A stretch of 6,261 bases of DNA, from assembly GCA_003647825.1 (NCBI GenBank), contig QMNP01000106.1:1-6261 (forward strand), given 5' to 3'. Shown here in pieces: positions 1 through 5,987 of the stretch. Position 1 is the first letter of the stretch. Every line of letters starts with the position of its first letter. A program made the translations under genes and the position numbers. The stretch is from Candidatus Cloacimonadota bacterium (lineage in GTDB: Bacteria; Cloacimonadota; Cloacimonadia; Cloacimonadales; TCS61). The notes under the pieces are model-generated. The model had not been told where the DNA came from and ran no database searches. It saw only the letters and a list, made by a program, of their open reading frames with translations.

Positions 1-20
1 CGACGAAGAGAAAATCTAAG
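1..20 (+). other. Leader of the glycosyltransferase gene and likely tail of an upstream gene
   Basis: These bases precede the first start codon. One frame reads Asp-Glu-Glu-Lys-Ile followed by TAA at 17-19; another ends in a TGA that overlaps the start codon as ATGA. Either could be the end of an upstream gene in the same operon, but the window is too short to choose. The frame of the glycosyltransferase itself is also open to base 1, so a longer N-terminus cannot be excluded from the sequence alone. The protein beginning at ATG 21 starts exactly where GT2 enzymes usually start. The purine-rich GAAGAG at 5-10 is a weak candidate ribosome binding site. Confidence 0.35.
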
Positions 21-767
21 ATGAAAGATATATCTGTAGTCATACCGGTTTATAATGATGAAGAAGTTCTTACAGAACTGTATTGCCGTTTAAACCGGGG
101 ATTGAAGGTGATATCACCTAATTATGAGATAATATTTATCGATGATGGAAGTAATGATAAATCGCTGGATGTTTTACAGGATCTGCAGTTTGCGGATCAT
201 CGCATCAGAATTATACGTCTGGCTCGAAATTTTGGCCAATCCAATGCCATTGCTGCCGGTTTAGAACAAAGCCAGGGTGAATTCATTGTAATTATGGATA
301 GCGATCTTTCTGACAGACCAGAAGATATTTCCAGCCTTCTGGAAGTGCTGAACAAAAATGATGTAGAAATGGTTATTGCACAAAGATTAGAGCGTAATGA
401 TAAATGGATTAACCGCAGTCTTTCCAAGGTATTTTTTATGCTTTCGAATCTTCTTACTAATATCAAGCATCCCAGGAATGTAGGTGTGTTTCGCATCTTA
501 AAGAGATCCGGTTATCAGAAAGTATGTAAACAACCAGACTTGAATGGTACAATACTCAGCAGATTTTACCAGGCCGGAATTTCCTATGAAACAGCAGTAA
601 TTCCGAAAGATCCTCGATATGCCGGTTCCAGTGGATATACTTTTAAAAAGAAGCTCTATCTGGCAATGGATAGATTGTTGCCGCACATGAAACATCCAGC
701 TATGCGTCAAAGCAGGGATCCATATTTTGTAGTAAAAGAGATCATTGATATTCGAGATACAAAATAA
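21..767 (+). CDS. Family 2 glycosyltransferase (DPM1/GtrB-like), lacking C-terminal membrane helices
   Basis: This is a GT-A fold glycosyltransferase of 248 residues, expected to transfer a sugar from a nucleotide donor to a polyprenyl phosphate or a growing surface glycan at the inner face of the membrane. Visible family marks are VVIPVYNDE at residues 6-14, the nucleotide-binding IDDGS at 40-44, RNFGQ at 69-73, the metal-binding DSD at 93-95, the R-x-x-R of QRLER at 121-125, and the late RYAGSSGY block at 199-206. GtrB-type relatives are usually over 300 residues and end in two membrane helices. Here the chain stops after a short hydrophilic tail with no hydrophobic segment, so it is probably soluble or peripheral, as in short DPM1-like enzymes. 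The usual Gln after DxDL is Ser97, and the usual DxGDFR motif reads NVGVFR at 153-158. The acetyltransferase gene follows 32 bases downstream. The family call is secure; donor and acceptor are unknown. Confidence 0.9.
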   Translation: MKDISVVIPVYNDEEVLTELYCRLNRGLKVISPNYEIIFIDDGSNDKSLDVLQDLQFADHRIRIIRLARNFGQSNAIAAGLEQSQGEFIVIMDSDLSDRPEDISSLLEVLNKNDVEMVIAQRLERNDKWINRSLSKVFFMLSNLLTNIKHPRNVGVFRILKRSGYQKVCKQPDLNGTILSRFYQAGISYETAVIPKDPRYAGSSGYTFKKKLYLAMDRLLPHMKHPAMRQSRDPYFVVKEIIDIRDTK

Positions 768-784
768 TCTGATAAATTTAAAAT

Positions 785-799
785 GAAGAGAATCTAAAG
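785..799 (+). promoter_or_regulatory. Translation leader of the acetyltransferase gene
   Basis: The bases before ATG 800 contain GAAGAG at 785-790 and AAAG directly before the start. There is no classic GGAGG. The stretch GAAGAGAATCTAAAGATG closely matches the leader of the first gene at 5-23 (GAAGAGAAAATCTAAGATG), so both genes may use the same weak initiation signal. Confidence 0.35.
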
Positions 800-1453
800 A
801 TGAAGAAAGTAATTATTCTGGGCGGTATTGGGAATGGATCGGTTATAGCAGCTGCGATTCAGGATGCAAACAGAAGAGGTCATCAGGAATACGAATTTGC
901 AGGCTATCTAAACGATCGATATAATAAAAATGAGCTGATCGAAGGTATGCCGGTTCTAGGTAAAATTAAGGATGCGAAAAGATTTGCCAACGATGGTTAC
1001 TATCTTGTTAACACAATTTACAGGATCGATGGCCAACAGGAAAGAATAGATCTATTTGAGAGCTTGAATGTTCCGGATTCTAAGCTTGCTACATTTGTGC
1101 ATCCATTTGCTTATGTAGCCCCGCGGGTAAATCTTGGAGCAGGATGTGTGGTAATGCCAAATGCTTCGATATCACCTGGATGCAGCTTTGGTAAATGTTG
1201 TTTGATCATGACTGGAGCAAGCGTGGGGCATAACACCACGATTGGAGATCACTGTCACTTTGCAGCTCAGAGTTGTATAAGTAGTTTTGTACATGTAAAC
1301 AATGGTGTACATGTGGGATTAAATGCTACAATTAGAGAAAAAATAACATTAGGCACGAATTCTGCAGTAGGTATGGGTGCAGTATTGATAAATGATATTA
1401 GTGATAATGAGATCTGGGTGGGAAACCCGGCTAAATTTTTACGGAAAACATAG
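800..1453 (+). CDS. NeuD/PglD-type sugar acyltransferase (left-handed beta-helix)
   Basis: This 217-residue protein matches the NeuD/PglD family, which transfers an acetyl group from acetyl-CoA to an amino or hydroxyl group of a nucleotide sugar in the cytoplasm. The N-terminal Rossmann-like part begins VIILGGIGNGS (4-14), the glycine-rich loop that binds the nucleotide sugar. Hexapeptide repeats run from about residue 104 to 200. His144 in VGHNTTIGD (142-150) sits where PglD has its catalytic base. The chain closes with the family signature VGNPAKFLRK (207-216). PglD acetylates a UDP-4-amino sugar, so a 4-amino sugar made by the transaminase encoded downstream is a natural substrate; in that case it would replace the GNAT enzyme WecD that serves E. 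coli WecE. This pairing is inference. Formyl, other acyl or O-acetyl transfer remains possible. A strong terminator begins 3 bases after the stop codon. Confidence 0.88.
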   Translation: MKKVIILGGIGNGSVIAAAIQDANRRGHQEYEFAGYLNDRYNKNELIEGMPVLGKIKDAKRFANDGYYLVNTIYRIDGQQERIDLFESLNVPDSKLATFVHPFAYVAPRVNLGAGCVVMPNASISPGCSFGKCCLIMTGASVGHNTTIGDHCHFAAQSCISSFVHVNNGVHVGLNATIREKITLGTNSAVGMGAVLINDISDNEIWVGNPAKFLRKT

Positions 1454-1455
1454 CA

Positions 1456-1506
1456 AACCTTGCGAAGGTGCTTAATCCCCTTCCCTTCGCAAGGTTATTT
1501 TTTATT
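1456..1506 (+). terminator. Intrinsic (rho-independent) terminator
   Basis: A perfect 13-base-pair inverted repeat joins AACCTTGCGAAGG (1456-1468) to CCTTCGCAAGGTT (1484-1496). The loop is 15 bases and the right arm is followed by ATTTTTTATT. It starts just after the acetyltransferase stop codon and ends 20 bases before the WbqC start. It should end transcription of the first two genes, at least in part. I see no good -35/-10 pair between it and the next gene. Confidence 0.9.
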
Positions 1507-1526
1507 CTCAAAATGAGACTAAGCAA

Positions 1527-2210
1527 ATGAAGAAAATTGCCATAATCCAATCAAACTATATTCCCTGGAAAGGATATTTTCATATTATTCAGAAGGTAGA
1601 TCACTTCGTATTTTTAGACACTGCTCAATATACTTGCAGAGACTGGCGAAATAGAAATCTCATTAAAACTCCTGATGGTAAAAAATGGCTTACAGTACCA
1701 ACTGACGGCACCCAATCGAAGAAGATCAATGAAGTAAAAATTGATAATTCTACAAACTGGCAATACGATCATTACCAAACTTTAAAACATAATTACAGTT
1801 GTTGCGAATATTATAAAGATTTTATTCCACTGCTTGATGAAATTTATATGAAAAAGGAATGGATTAGCCTTAGTGAACTCAATCAATATTTCATCCGGAA
1901 AATTGCGAAAATACTAAATATTAAAACTCAATTTCACAATTCCAATGAATTTATACTTCCTCCAGGAAAAAATGAAAAAATTATTTCAATCATTCATCAG
2001 ATGGGAGGAACTCACTATGTAAGCGGTCCCAGTGCGGCAGATTATATAAAACCGGAATTGTTTGAGATCAATGGCATTGATATAGAATTTATGGATTATT
2101 CAAATTATCTGCAATATCCTCAACCCTGGAATGAATTTATACATGGCGTTACAATATTGGATCTGCTGTTTTGTACAGGCAGCCAAGCTGCGAAATATAT
2201 CTGGAGTTAA
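1527..2210 (+). CDS. WbqC-family protein
   Basis: This 227-residue protein belongs to the WbqC-like family, found mostly in O-antigen and capsule clusters; I know of no firmly established reaction for it. Family features in order are IIQSNYIPWKGYF at 6-18, the DTAQYTCRDWRNRNLIKTP block at 31-49, WLTVP at 54-58, INEVKIDNSTNWQYDHYQTL at 67-86, the YVSGPSAADY block at 164-173, and the closing GVTILDLLFCTG at 207-218. Length and motif order are normal, and there is no signal peptide or membrane segment, so it is probably cytoplasmic. It lies directly downstream of an intrinsic terminator, and its own ribosome binding site is weak (GAGACTAAG before ATG 1527). The transaminase gene begins 3 bases after its stop, which implies co-translation and a role with the same amino sugar. 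That role is inferred from position only. Confidence 0.88.
   Translation: MKKIAIIQSNYIPWKGYFHIIQKVDHFVFLDTAQYTCRDWRNRNLIKTPDGKKWLTVPTDGTQSKKINEVKIDNSTNWQYDHYQTLKHNYSCCEYYKDFIPLLDEIYMKKEWISLSELNQYFIRKIAKILNIKTQFHNSNEFILPPGKNEKIISIIHQMGGTHYVSGPSAADYIKPELFEINGIDIEFMDYSNYLQYPQPWNEFIHGVTILDLLFCTGSQAAKYIWS
2203..2206 (+). promoter_or_regulatory. Ribosome binding site of the transaminase gene
   Basis: GGAG lies inside the last codons of the WbqC gene, 7 bases before ATG 2214. It supports that start and suggests translational coupling between the two genes. Confidence 0.7.
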
Positions 2211-2213
2211 AGT

Positions 2214-3359
2214 ATGAAAATCCCTTTTAACCTTCCATTAAGATTGGGAACGGAAATTCAATATTTACAAGAAGTAATAAAACGGCAGAAATTTTCAGCA
2301 GAAGGATACTACAGTAAATTAGCTGCACAAAAACTACAGAAAATATTTTCACCAACAAGCAGAGTTCATCTCACTTCTTCTTGTACTACCGCAATGGAAA
2401 TGGCTGCACTACTTCTGGATATAAAACCAGATGATGAGATCATCATGCCTTCTTTCACACATGTGGGAACAGCAAATCCTTTCCTGAGAGCAGGTGCTGA
2501 AATAGTCTGGTGCGAAATTGATGCCAGATGCATGAGCATTGATCCAGATAAAATTGAAGCTTTGATAACATCCAGAACTAAAGCAATAGTTGCTGTTCAC
2601 TATGCCGGCATTCCATGTAAGATAGATGAGATTAGAAATATCTGTAAAAATAATGGCATATACTTTATAGAAGACTGTGCCATGGCGATTGGCAGTACAT
2701 ATAAAGATAGATCTGTGGGAACATTTGGTGATCTGGCTGTCATCAGTTTTCACGAAACCAAAAATATTCATTGTGGGGAAGGTGGAGCGATTGTCATTAA
2801 TAATGAAAATATGCTGGATCGATCTGAAATATTAATGAATTGCGGAACAAATAAAAATCAATTCGAATCAGGGAAAACAGACCACTATTCCTGGATCAGT
2901 AAAAGTTCAAATTTCAAGATGAGCGAACTGCAGGCAGCTTTTTTATTTCCGCAATTACTGGAACTACAAAAGATCAATAACAAAAGAATTGATAACTGGA
3001 ATTCTTACTATAATTCATTTTCCGGTATTATTCCAAAAGATAATCTACCCTTTGCGCCGGAATTCAGCAAACACAATGGTCACCTTTTCTATATACATAC
3101 CAGCAGCAGAAGAGAGCGTGATGAATTAATTGCCTTTTTTAAAAAGAATGAGATAGAAGCGGTATTTCACTACATCCCGCTGCACAATGCACCTATCTGG
3201 GATAATTCCGGAGTAACTTTGCCAATTACGGAACATGCAGCTGGAACTATTCTGAGAATGCCCCTTTATTACGATCTTAGTATTGATAATATTGTTTTAA
3301 TTGCTGAAAAGATCAGTGAGTTTTACTCTGAAAAGCGAATTGAAAATCAATTGATATGA
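2214..3359 (+). CDS. wecE: dTDP-4-amino-4,6-dideoxygalactose transaminase (WecE/RffA type)
   Basis: A PLP-dependent sugar aminotransferase of the DegT/DnrJ/EryC1/StrS family, 381 residues, close to the length of E. coli WecE. WecE converts dTDP-4-keto-6-deoxyglucose to dTDP-4-amino-4,6-dideoxygalactose using glutamate, in the cytoplasm. The resemblance to WecE extends over the whole chain: IPFNLPLRLGTE at 3-14, SSCTTAMEMAALLLDI at 55-70, DDEIIMPSFTHVGTAN at 73-88, VHYAGI at 128-133, SFHETKN at 178-184 with the PLP-binding Lys183, GEGGA at 188-192, and AVFHYIPLH near the C-terminus. Asp154 in FIEDCAMAIG should contact the PLP ring nitrogen. Met157 takes the place normally held by Gln or His, which is unusual. 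The gene starts 3 bases after the WbqC gene and its stop overlaps the next start as ATGA. The exact epimer of the product cannot be read from sequence. Confidence 0.88.
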   Translation: MKIPFNLPLRLGTEIQYLQEVIKRQKFSAEGYYSKLAAQKLQKIFSPTSRVHLTSSCTTAMEMAALLLDIKPDDEIIMPSFTHVGTANPFLRAGAEIVWCEIDARCMSIDPDKIEALITSRTKAIVAVHYAGIPCKIDEIRNICKNNGIYFIEDCAMAIGSTYKDRSVGTFGDLAVISFHETKNIHCGEGGAIVINNENMLDRSEILMNCGTNKNQFESGKTDHYSWISKSSNFKMSELQAAFLFPQLLELQKINNKRIDNWNSYYNSFSGIIPKDNLPFAPEFSKHNGHLFYIHTSSRRERDELIAFFKKNEIEAVFHYIPLHNAPIWDNSGVTLPITEHAAGTILRMPLYYDLSIDNIVLIAEKISEFYSEKRIENQLI

Positions 3360-5029
3360 AATATGATGATAGAGCAGCAGCTTTTCTAAATTCCTCAAAA
3401 TTCCTGATCATCCTTACATTCATTTTGTTTCTAATCTATTTCTCTCCCTATCTAATATTGGGGAAGAATGCGTATATTCTGATCCACGATAATTTGAATC
3501 AGATGAATATGCTGGGAATATTTAACGGCAAAATGAGTGCTGAAATTTTCCCTGAAAATGTAAATGAACATTTTACGCTGCCGGGAACTGATGCAATTTT
3601 TCATCTGGCTCATCTCAAACTGGATAAGCTTATATTAAAATGGGATTATTTCACAGGTTTTGTTTTTAACGAATTCTTGTACCGAATTATTGCTTTGATT
3701 GGAATTTATATTTTGTTAAAGAAAATTCTATTCAAAACAAAACAACTTTCTCTGATAACTCTACTGCTGACTTTTTCATATATTTCATTACCATTCTGGC
3801 CGCCTGGCAATTTATCCGTCGCTGGATTACCGCTTCTGTTTTATGCTTTTATAAATCTGAAAAGCAAACGCAGGCTCTGGCTATCATACCTGTTTATAAC
3901 ACTTTATGCTTTCTATTCTAATTTCTTTTTTATTGGTGTTTTCAACTTGATGATTTTGATAATTTCCGTTATTTATCTAATAATGAAAAAAGAGATAAAT
4001 TCACACGTAATTATTGGATTTCTAATTTATCTAATTTCCAGTATAATCAGCCATTTTCCGCTTTTTTTAAATGAATTTATCTATCATATTCCCACTAACA
4101 GAGCAGTTCAGGAAATTGAAGGTTGCGGCTTATTCTCCTCGATCAAAAGGATGATTTATGACTTCTTATGGTCTCACAAATTATCTCACAGCTTGCATTC
4201 ACCTCTTATCTTGCCTTCCTCGCTAATAATTTCATTCCTTATCTGGAAGAAAAAAGATAAACCAATTATAAAGATCATTTTTCCAATTTGGATAGGTTTG
4301 ATAATAATTCCAATTTTGTACGGCTTATTTTACTGGCAGCCGATAATGAACTTGTATAACTCTTTAAATCTGGGATTCCGCTTTGATCGCTTGTATGTGT
4401 TTATACCACTTCTCTGGTTTTCTTTGTGGAGCATATTGCTATTGTGGGTTATAAAGAATTATAAATTAGGAAAACACATTACACTTCTGCTGATCTTATC
4501 GCAGCTATGCCTTAATTTCTACTTTTATACATTTAGAGCTTACTCTCAGCATCCTACTTTTAATGAGTTTACCAGCAATGCTCAATTCGAAAATATTACA
4601 AAGGTTATTGGCAAAAACCCTATAGTAGGCTGTATTGGATTTTTTCCGGCTGTGGCAAATTATAATGGATTGAAAACAGTTGGTTCTTTCAGCTCATATT
4701 ATCCACTTGAATTCAAAGATCAATTCAGGAAGATCATCGCTCCTGAATTACAAAATAATGAAGAGCTAAAACAATATTTCGAAAATAAAGGTTCAGCTTT
4801 GTTTCTGTTTGATGATGAAATTGGAACTGATTATAAAGATCAGGAAAAGATCAGATTGATCGATTCAATTAAATGTGATTTAAATCTAAATGAATTGAAA
4901 AAAAACAATGTGAAATATCTATTAACTACGGTTCAGATCTCAAATGCTTATATAATCCAGTTGAAAGAAATCCCATATCAAAGGTCTAAAAAGGATTACT
5001 ACAATATTTTTATCTACGAGATTGAATAA
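3356..5029 (+). CDS. Polytopic membrane protein, DUF6044/GT-C-like
   Basis: A 557-residue integral membrane protein. I count about 10-11 hydrophobic segments, at roughly residues 15-36, 104-122, 131-147, 153-169, 173-190, 192-210, 218-237, 282-297, 307-327, 345-367 and 374-393. A soluble domain of about 160 residues follows (400-557). The first external loop carries HDNLNQ at 44-49; an acidic motif in that loop is typical of GT-C glycosyltransferases, which use lipid-linked sugars outside the membrane. The overall plan and the late block TVGSFSSYYPLEFKDQFRKII (starting at 441) look to me like the DUF6044 family (B. subtilis YkoS, from memory), related in plan to YfhO. The start overlaps the transaminase stop (ATGA) without a good ribosome binding site, so translation is probably coupled. 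Base composition is lower in GC than the first two genes. A flippase or polymer-modifying role is also possible. Confidence 0.75.
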   Translation: MKYDDRAAAFLNSSKFLIILTFILFLIYFSPYLILGKNAYILIHDNLNQMNMLGIFNGKMSAEIFPENVNEHFTLPGTDAIFHLAHLKLDKLILKWDYFTGFVFNEFLYRIIALIGIYILLKKILFKTKQLSLITLLLTFSYISLPFWPPGNLSVAGLPLLFYAFINLKSKRRLWLSYLFITLYAFYSNFFFIGVFNLMILIISVIYLIMKKEINSHVIIGFLIYLISSIISHFPLFLNEFIYHIPTNRAVQEIEGCGLFSSIKRMIYDFLWSHKLSHSLHSPLILPSSLIISFLIWKKKDKPIIKIIFPIWIGLIIIPILYGLFYWQPIMNLYNSLNLGFRFDRLYVFIPLLWFSLWSILLLWVIKNYKLGKHITLLLILSQLCLNFYFYTFRAYSQHPTFNEFTSNAQFENITKVIGKNPIVGCIGFFPAVANYNGLKTVGSFSSYYPLEFKDQFRKIIAPELQNNEELKQYFENKGSALFLFDDEIGTDYKDQEKIRLIDSIKCDLNLNELKKNNVKYLLTTVQISNAYIIQLKEIPYQRSKKDYYNIFIYEIE

Positions 5030-5046
5030 TATTTTGGTTCCATCTA

Positions 5047-5060
5047 ATTCCCCAAGCTCT
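5047..5060 (+). repeat. Short dispersed repeat, copy 1 (partial)
   Basis: ATTCCCCAAGCTCT matches the first part of copy 2 at 5083-5097 (ATTCCTCGAAGCTCT) apart from one substitution and one missing base. It lacks the second arm of the palindrome. Confidence 0.45.
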
Positions 5061-5082
5061 TAACAATCGTGTAATCAGCGAA

Positions 5083-5117
5083 ATTCCTCGAAGCTCTCCA
5101 CGGGGATAGTCAACTTT
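5083..5117 (+). repeat. Short dispersed palindromic repeat, copy 2 (degenerate)
   Basis: The copy begins ATTCCTCGAAGCTCT and ends AACTTT. It aligns along its length with 6151-6186, with a few mismatches and a one-base gap. CCTCG at 5086-5090 can pair with CGGGG at 5101-5105 through one T-G wobble, so the hairpin survives only in part. It may also serve as a weak end signal for the membrane protein gene. Confidence 0.6.
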
Positions 5118-5170
5118 ACGAATTTTCTTTATTGTATATTTCCTAACTAGTGAGAGAAATATTAATGCAA

Positions 5171-5199
5171 TTGACAATATTCCTGTAATTAATTTTATT
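5171..5199 (+). promoter_or_regulatory. Probable promoter of the rubrerythrin gene
   Basis: A perfect -35 hexamer TTGACA lies at 5171-5176. With a 17-base spacer the -10 position is TTTATT at 5194-5199, which matches four of six consensus bases. A second -10-like TATAAA at 5212-5217 lacks a good -35 partner. The promoter stands about 50 bases before the start codon, consistent with rubrerythrin being transcribed on its own. Confidence 0.55.
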
Positions 5200-5219
5200 C
5201 CAAAATGGTTTTATAAAAT
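5192..5219. promoter_or_regulatory. Possible operator: AT-rich dyad in the rubrerythrin leader
   Basis: ATTTTAT (5192-5198) and ATAAAAT (5213-5219) form a perfect 7-base inverted repeat with a 14-base spacer. It overlaps the proposed -10 and the transcription start region, a typical place for a repressor site. The stretch is so AT-rich that chance is a serious alternative, and no known box is matched. Confidence 0.25.
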
Positions 5220-5236
5220 AGATTTAAAGTATATTC

Positions 5237-5243
5237 AGGGGAG
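5237..5243 (+). promoter_or_regulatory. Strong ribosome binding site of the rubrerythrin gene
   Basis: AGGGGAG lies 6 bases before ATG 5250. It is the strongest Shine-Dalgarno-like sequence in the window and fixes the start. It suggests much higher translation than the glycan genes, which have weak sites. Confidence 0.8.
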
Positions 5244-5249
5244 ACATTA

Positions 5250-5753
5250 ATGAAAGAGAAGACCAGAGCCAATGTATATAAAGCATTCGTAGGTGAAGCT
5301 AAAGCCTATTTTCGATTAGCTGCTTTTGCCCAAAGAGCTGATGAAGAAGAATTTCCCCAAATTGCTCACCTGTTCAGAGCAATTGCCCAGGCGGAACATG
5401 TGCATGCGACCAGCCATTTAAAACTATTAGAAGATCTCATTGTAAGTGATTCAGACACAAATTTAAGAGAGTCTTTTAACCGTGAAAAAACAGTTACAGA
5501 TAATATTTATCCTGAACTTATAAAAGTTGCTGAAGCGGAAGGAGAAAGAAGAGCCCTAATAACTTTCAGCCATGCTCGTGATGCCGAAGAGGTACATTTA
5601 AAATTATACGAAAGAGCTTTGGTAAATACCATGAGTGAAAAAGATACAGAATATTATGTATGTGAAGTGTGCGGTTATGTGGTAGAAAAATCTTTACCAG
5701 ATAAATGCCCGATCTGCGGAGTTAAACAGGATAAATTTAGACAAATAGATTAA
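5250..5753 (+). CDS. Rubrerythrin (diiron peroxidase with C-terminal rubredoxin-like domain)
   Basis: A 167-residue rubrerythrin, a cytoplasmic enzyme that reduces hydrogen peroxide to water in anaerobes, with electrons passing through its rubredoxin-like iron centre. The four-helix diiron domain fills about residues 1-130. Probable iron ligands are Glu16 (GEAKAY), Glu49 and His52 (AEHVH), Glu79, and Glu113 and His116 (AEEVH). The rubredoxin-like domain binds one iron through Cys138, Cys141 (CEVC), Cys153 and Cys156 (CPIC). In the usual GExxE motif of the second half the first Glu aligns with Glu79, but the second aligns with Val82, so one expected iron ligand is missing. The loop between the two halves is shorter than in Desulfovibrio rubrerythrin. 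The gene has its own likely promoter and strong ribosome binding site, and it is probably unrelated in function to the upstream glycan genes. No obvious terminator follows. Confidence 0.95.
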   Translation: MKEKTRANVYKAFVGEAKAYFRLAAFAQRADEEEFPQIAHLFRAIAQAEHVHATSHLKLLEDLIVSDSDTNLRESFNREKTVTDNIYPELIKVAEAEGERRALITFSHARDAEEVHLKLYERALVNTMSEKDTEYYVCEVCGYVVEKSLPDKCPICGVKQDKFRQID

Positions 5754-5987
5754 AGAAATATAGCTAAAGCCGAGTGTGCTACGTTCATCATGTTTTCTCC
5801 CTGCTTGGCTATGATCGAATCAGGAAGAAGTCTCTCGCTGAGAGGATTGGGGAGAGGCATCAGGTCTTCTCAAAACATTGAAATGTCTCCTGCATATCTT
5901 CAGGATTTCTTCCAATTGTTACCATGAAATGCAATGCACTACGTATATCAAGATAAACAGGGAACATTCGAAAATTATTATGATCTT
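5754..5987. other. Palindrome-rich non-coding stretch, probably degenerate repeat sequence
   Basis: No gene is supported here. An imperfect inverted repeat pairs 5760-5770 with 5803-5812 (one bulge, one wobble, 32-base loop). A small hairpin pairs CTCTC (5832-5836) with GAGAG (5840-5844), and GAGAGG recurs at 5852-5857. CATCATGTTTTCTC (5786-5799) resembles CATCAGGTCTTCTC (5858-5871), 12 of 14 bases. Short open frames exist on both strands (about 5760-5927 on +, and one ending near 5870 on -), but they lack ribosome binding sites and recognisable motifs. Confidence 0.4.

Larger units (their letters stand above)
5030..5249. other. Intergenic region between the membrane protein and rubrerythrin genes
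   Basis: 220 bases without a gene. The left half holds two copies of a short repeat (5047-5060 and 5083-5117), the second with a weak hairpin. No classic terminator with a T-run follows the membrane protein gene. The right half is very AT-rich and holds the likely rubrerythrin promoter and ribosome binding site. Confidence 0.6.

Noticed and set aside
197..710. Two minus-strand open frames opposite the glycosyltransferase gene (197-496 and 498-710).
   Set aside because: They lie antisense to a clear GT2 gene, show no family motifs, and are explained as shadows of its codon pattern.
2409..2771. Minus-strand open frame of 120 residues opposite the transaminase gene.
   Set aside because: It is fully antisense to a well-conserved coding sequence, and its translation is rich in Cys, His and Ile with no recognisable domain.
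5760..5812. Inverted repeat after rubrerythrin as a terminator.
   Set aside because: The loop is 32 bases long, the stem has a bulge and a wobble, and no T-run follows.
5786..5871. Two similar 14-base words (5786-5799 and 5858-5871) as a direct repeat or attachment site.
   Set aside because: The match is only 12 of 14 over a short length, and no integrase or element boundary is present.
5760..5927. Plus-strand open frame ending with TGA at 5925-5927, with a possible ATG at 5790.
   Set aside because: There is no ribosome binding site, the translation is low in information (a run like SLSLRGLGRG, typical of translated repeats), and overlapping open frames exist on the other strand.
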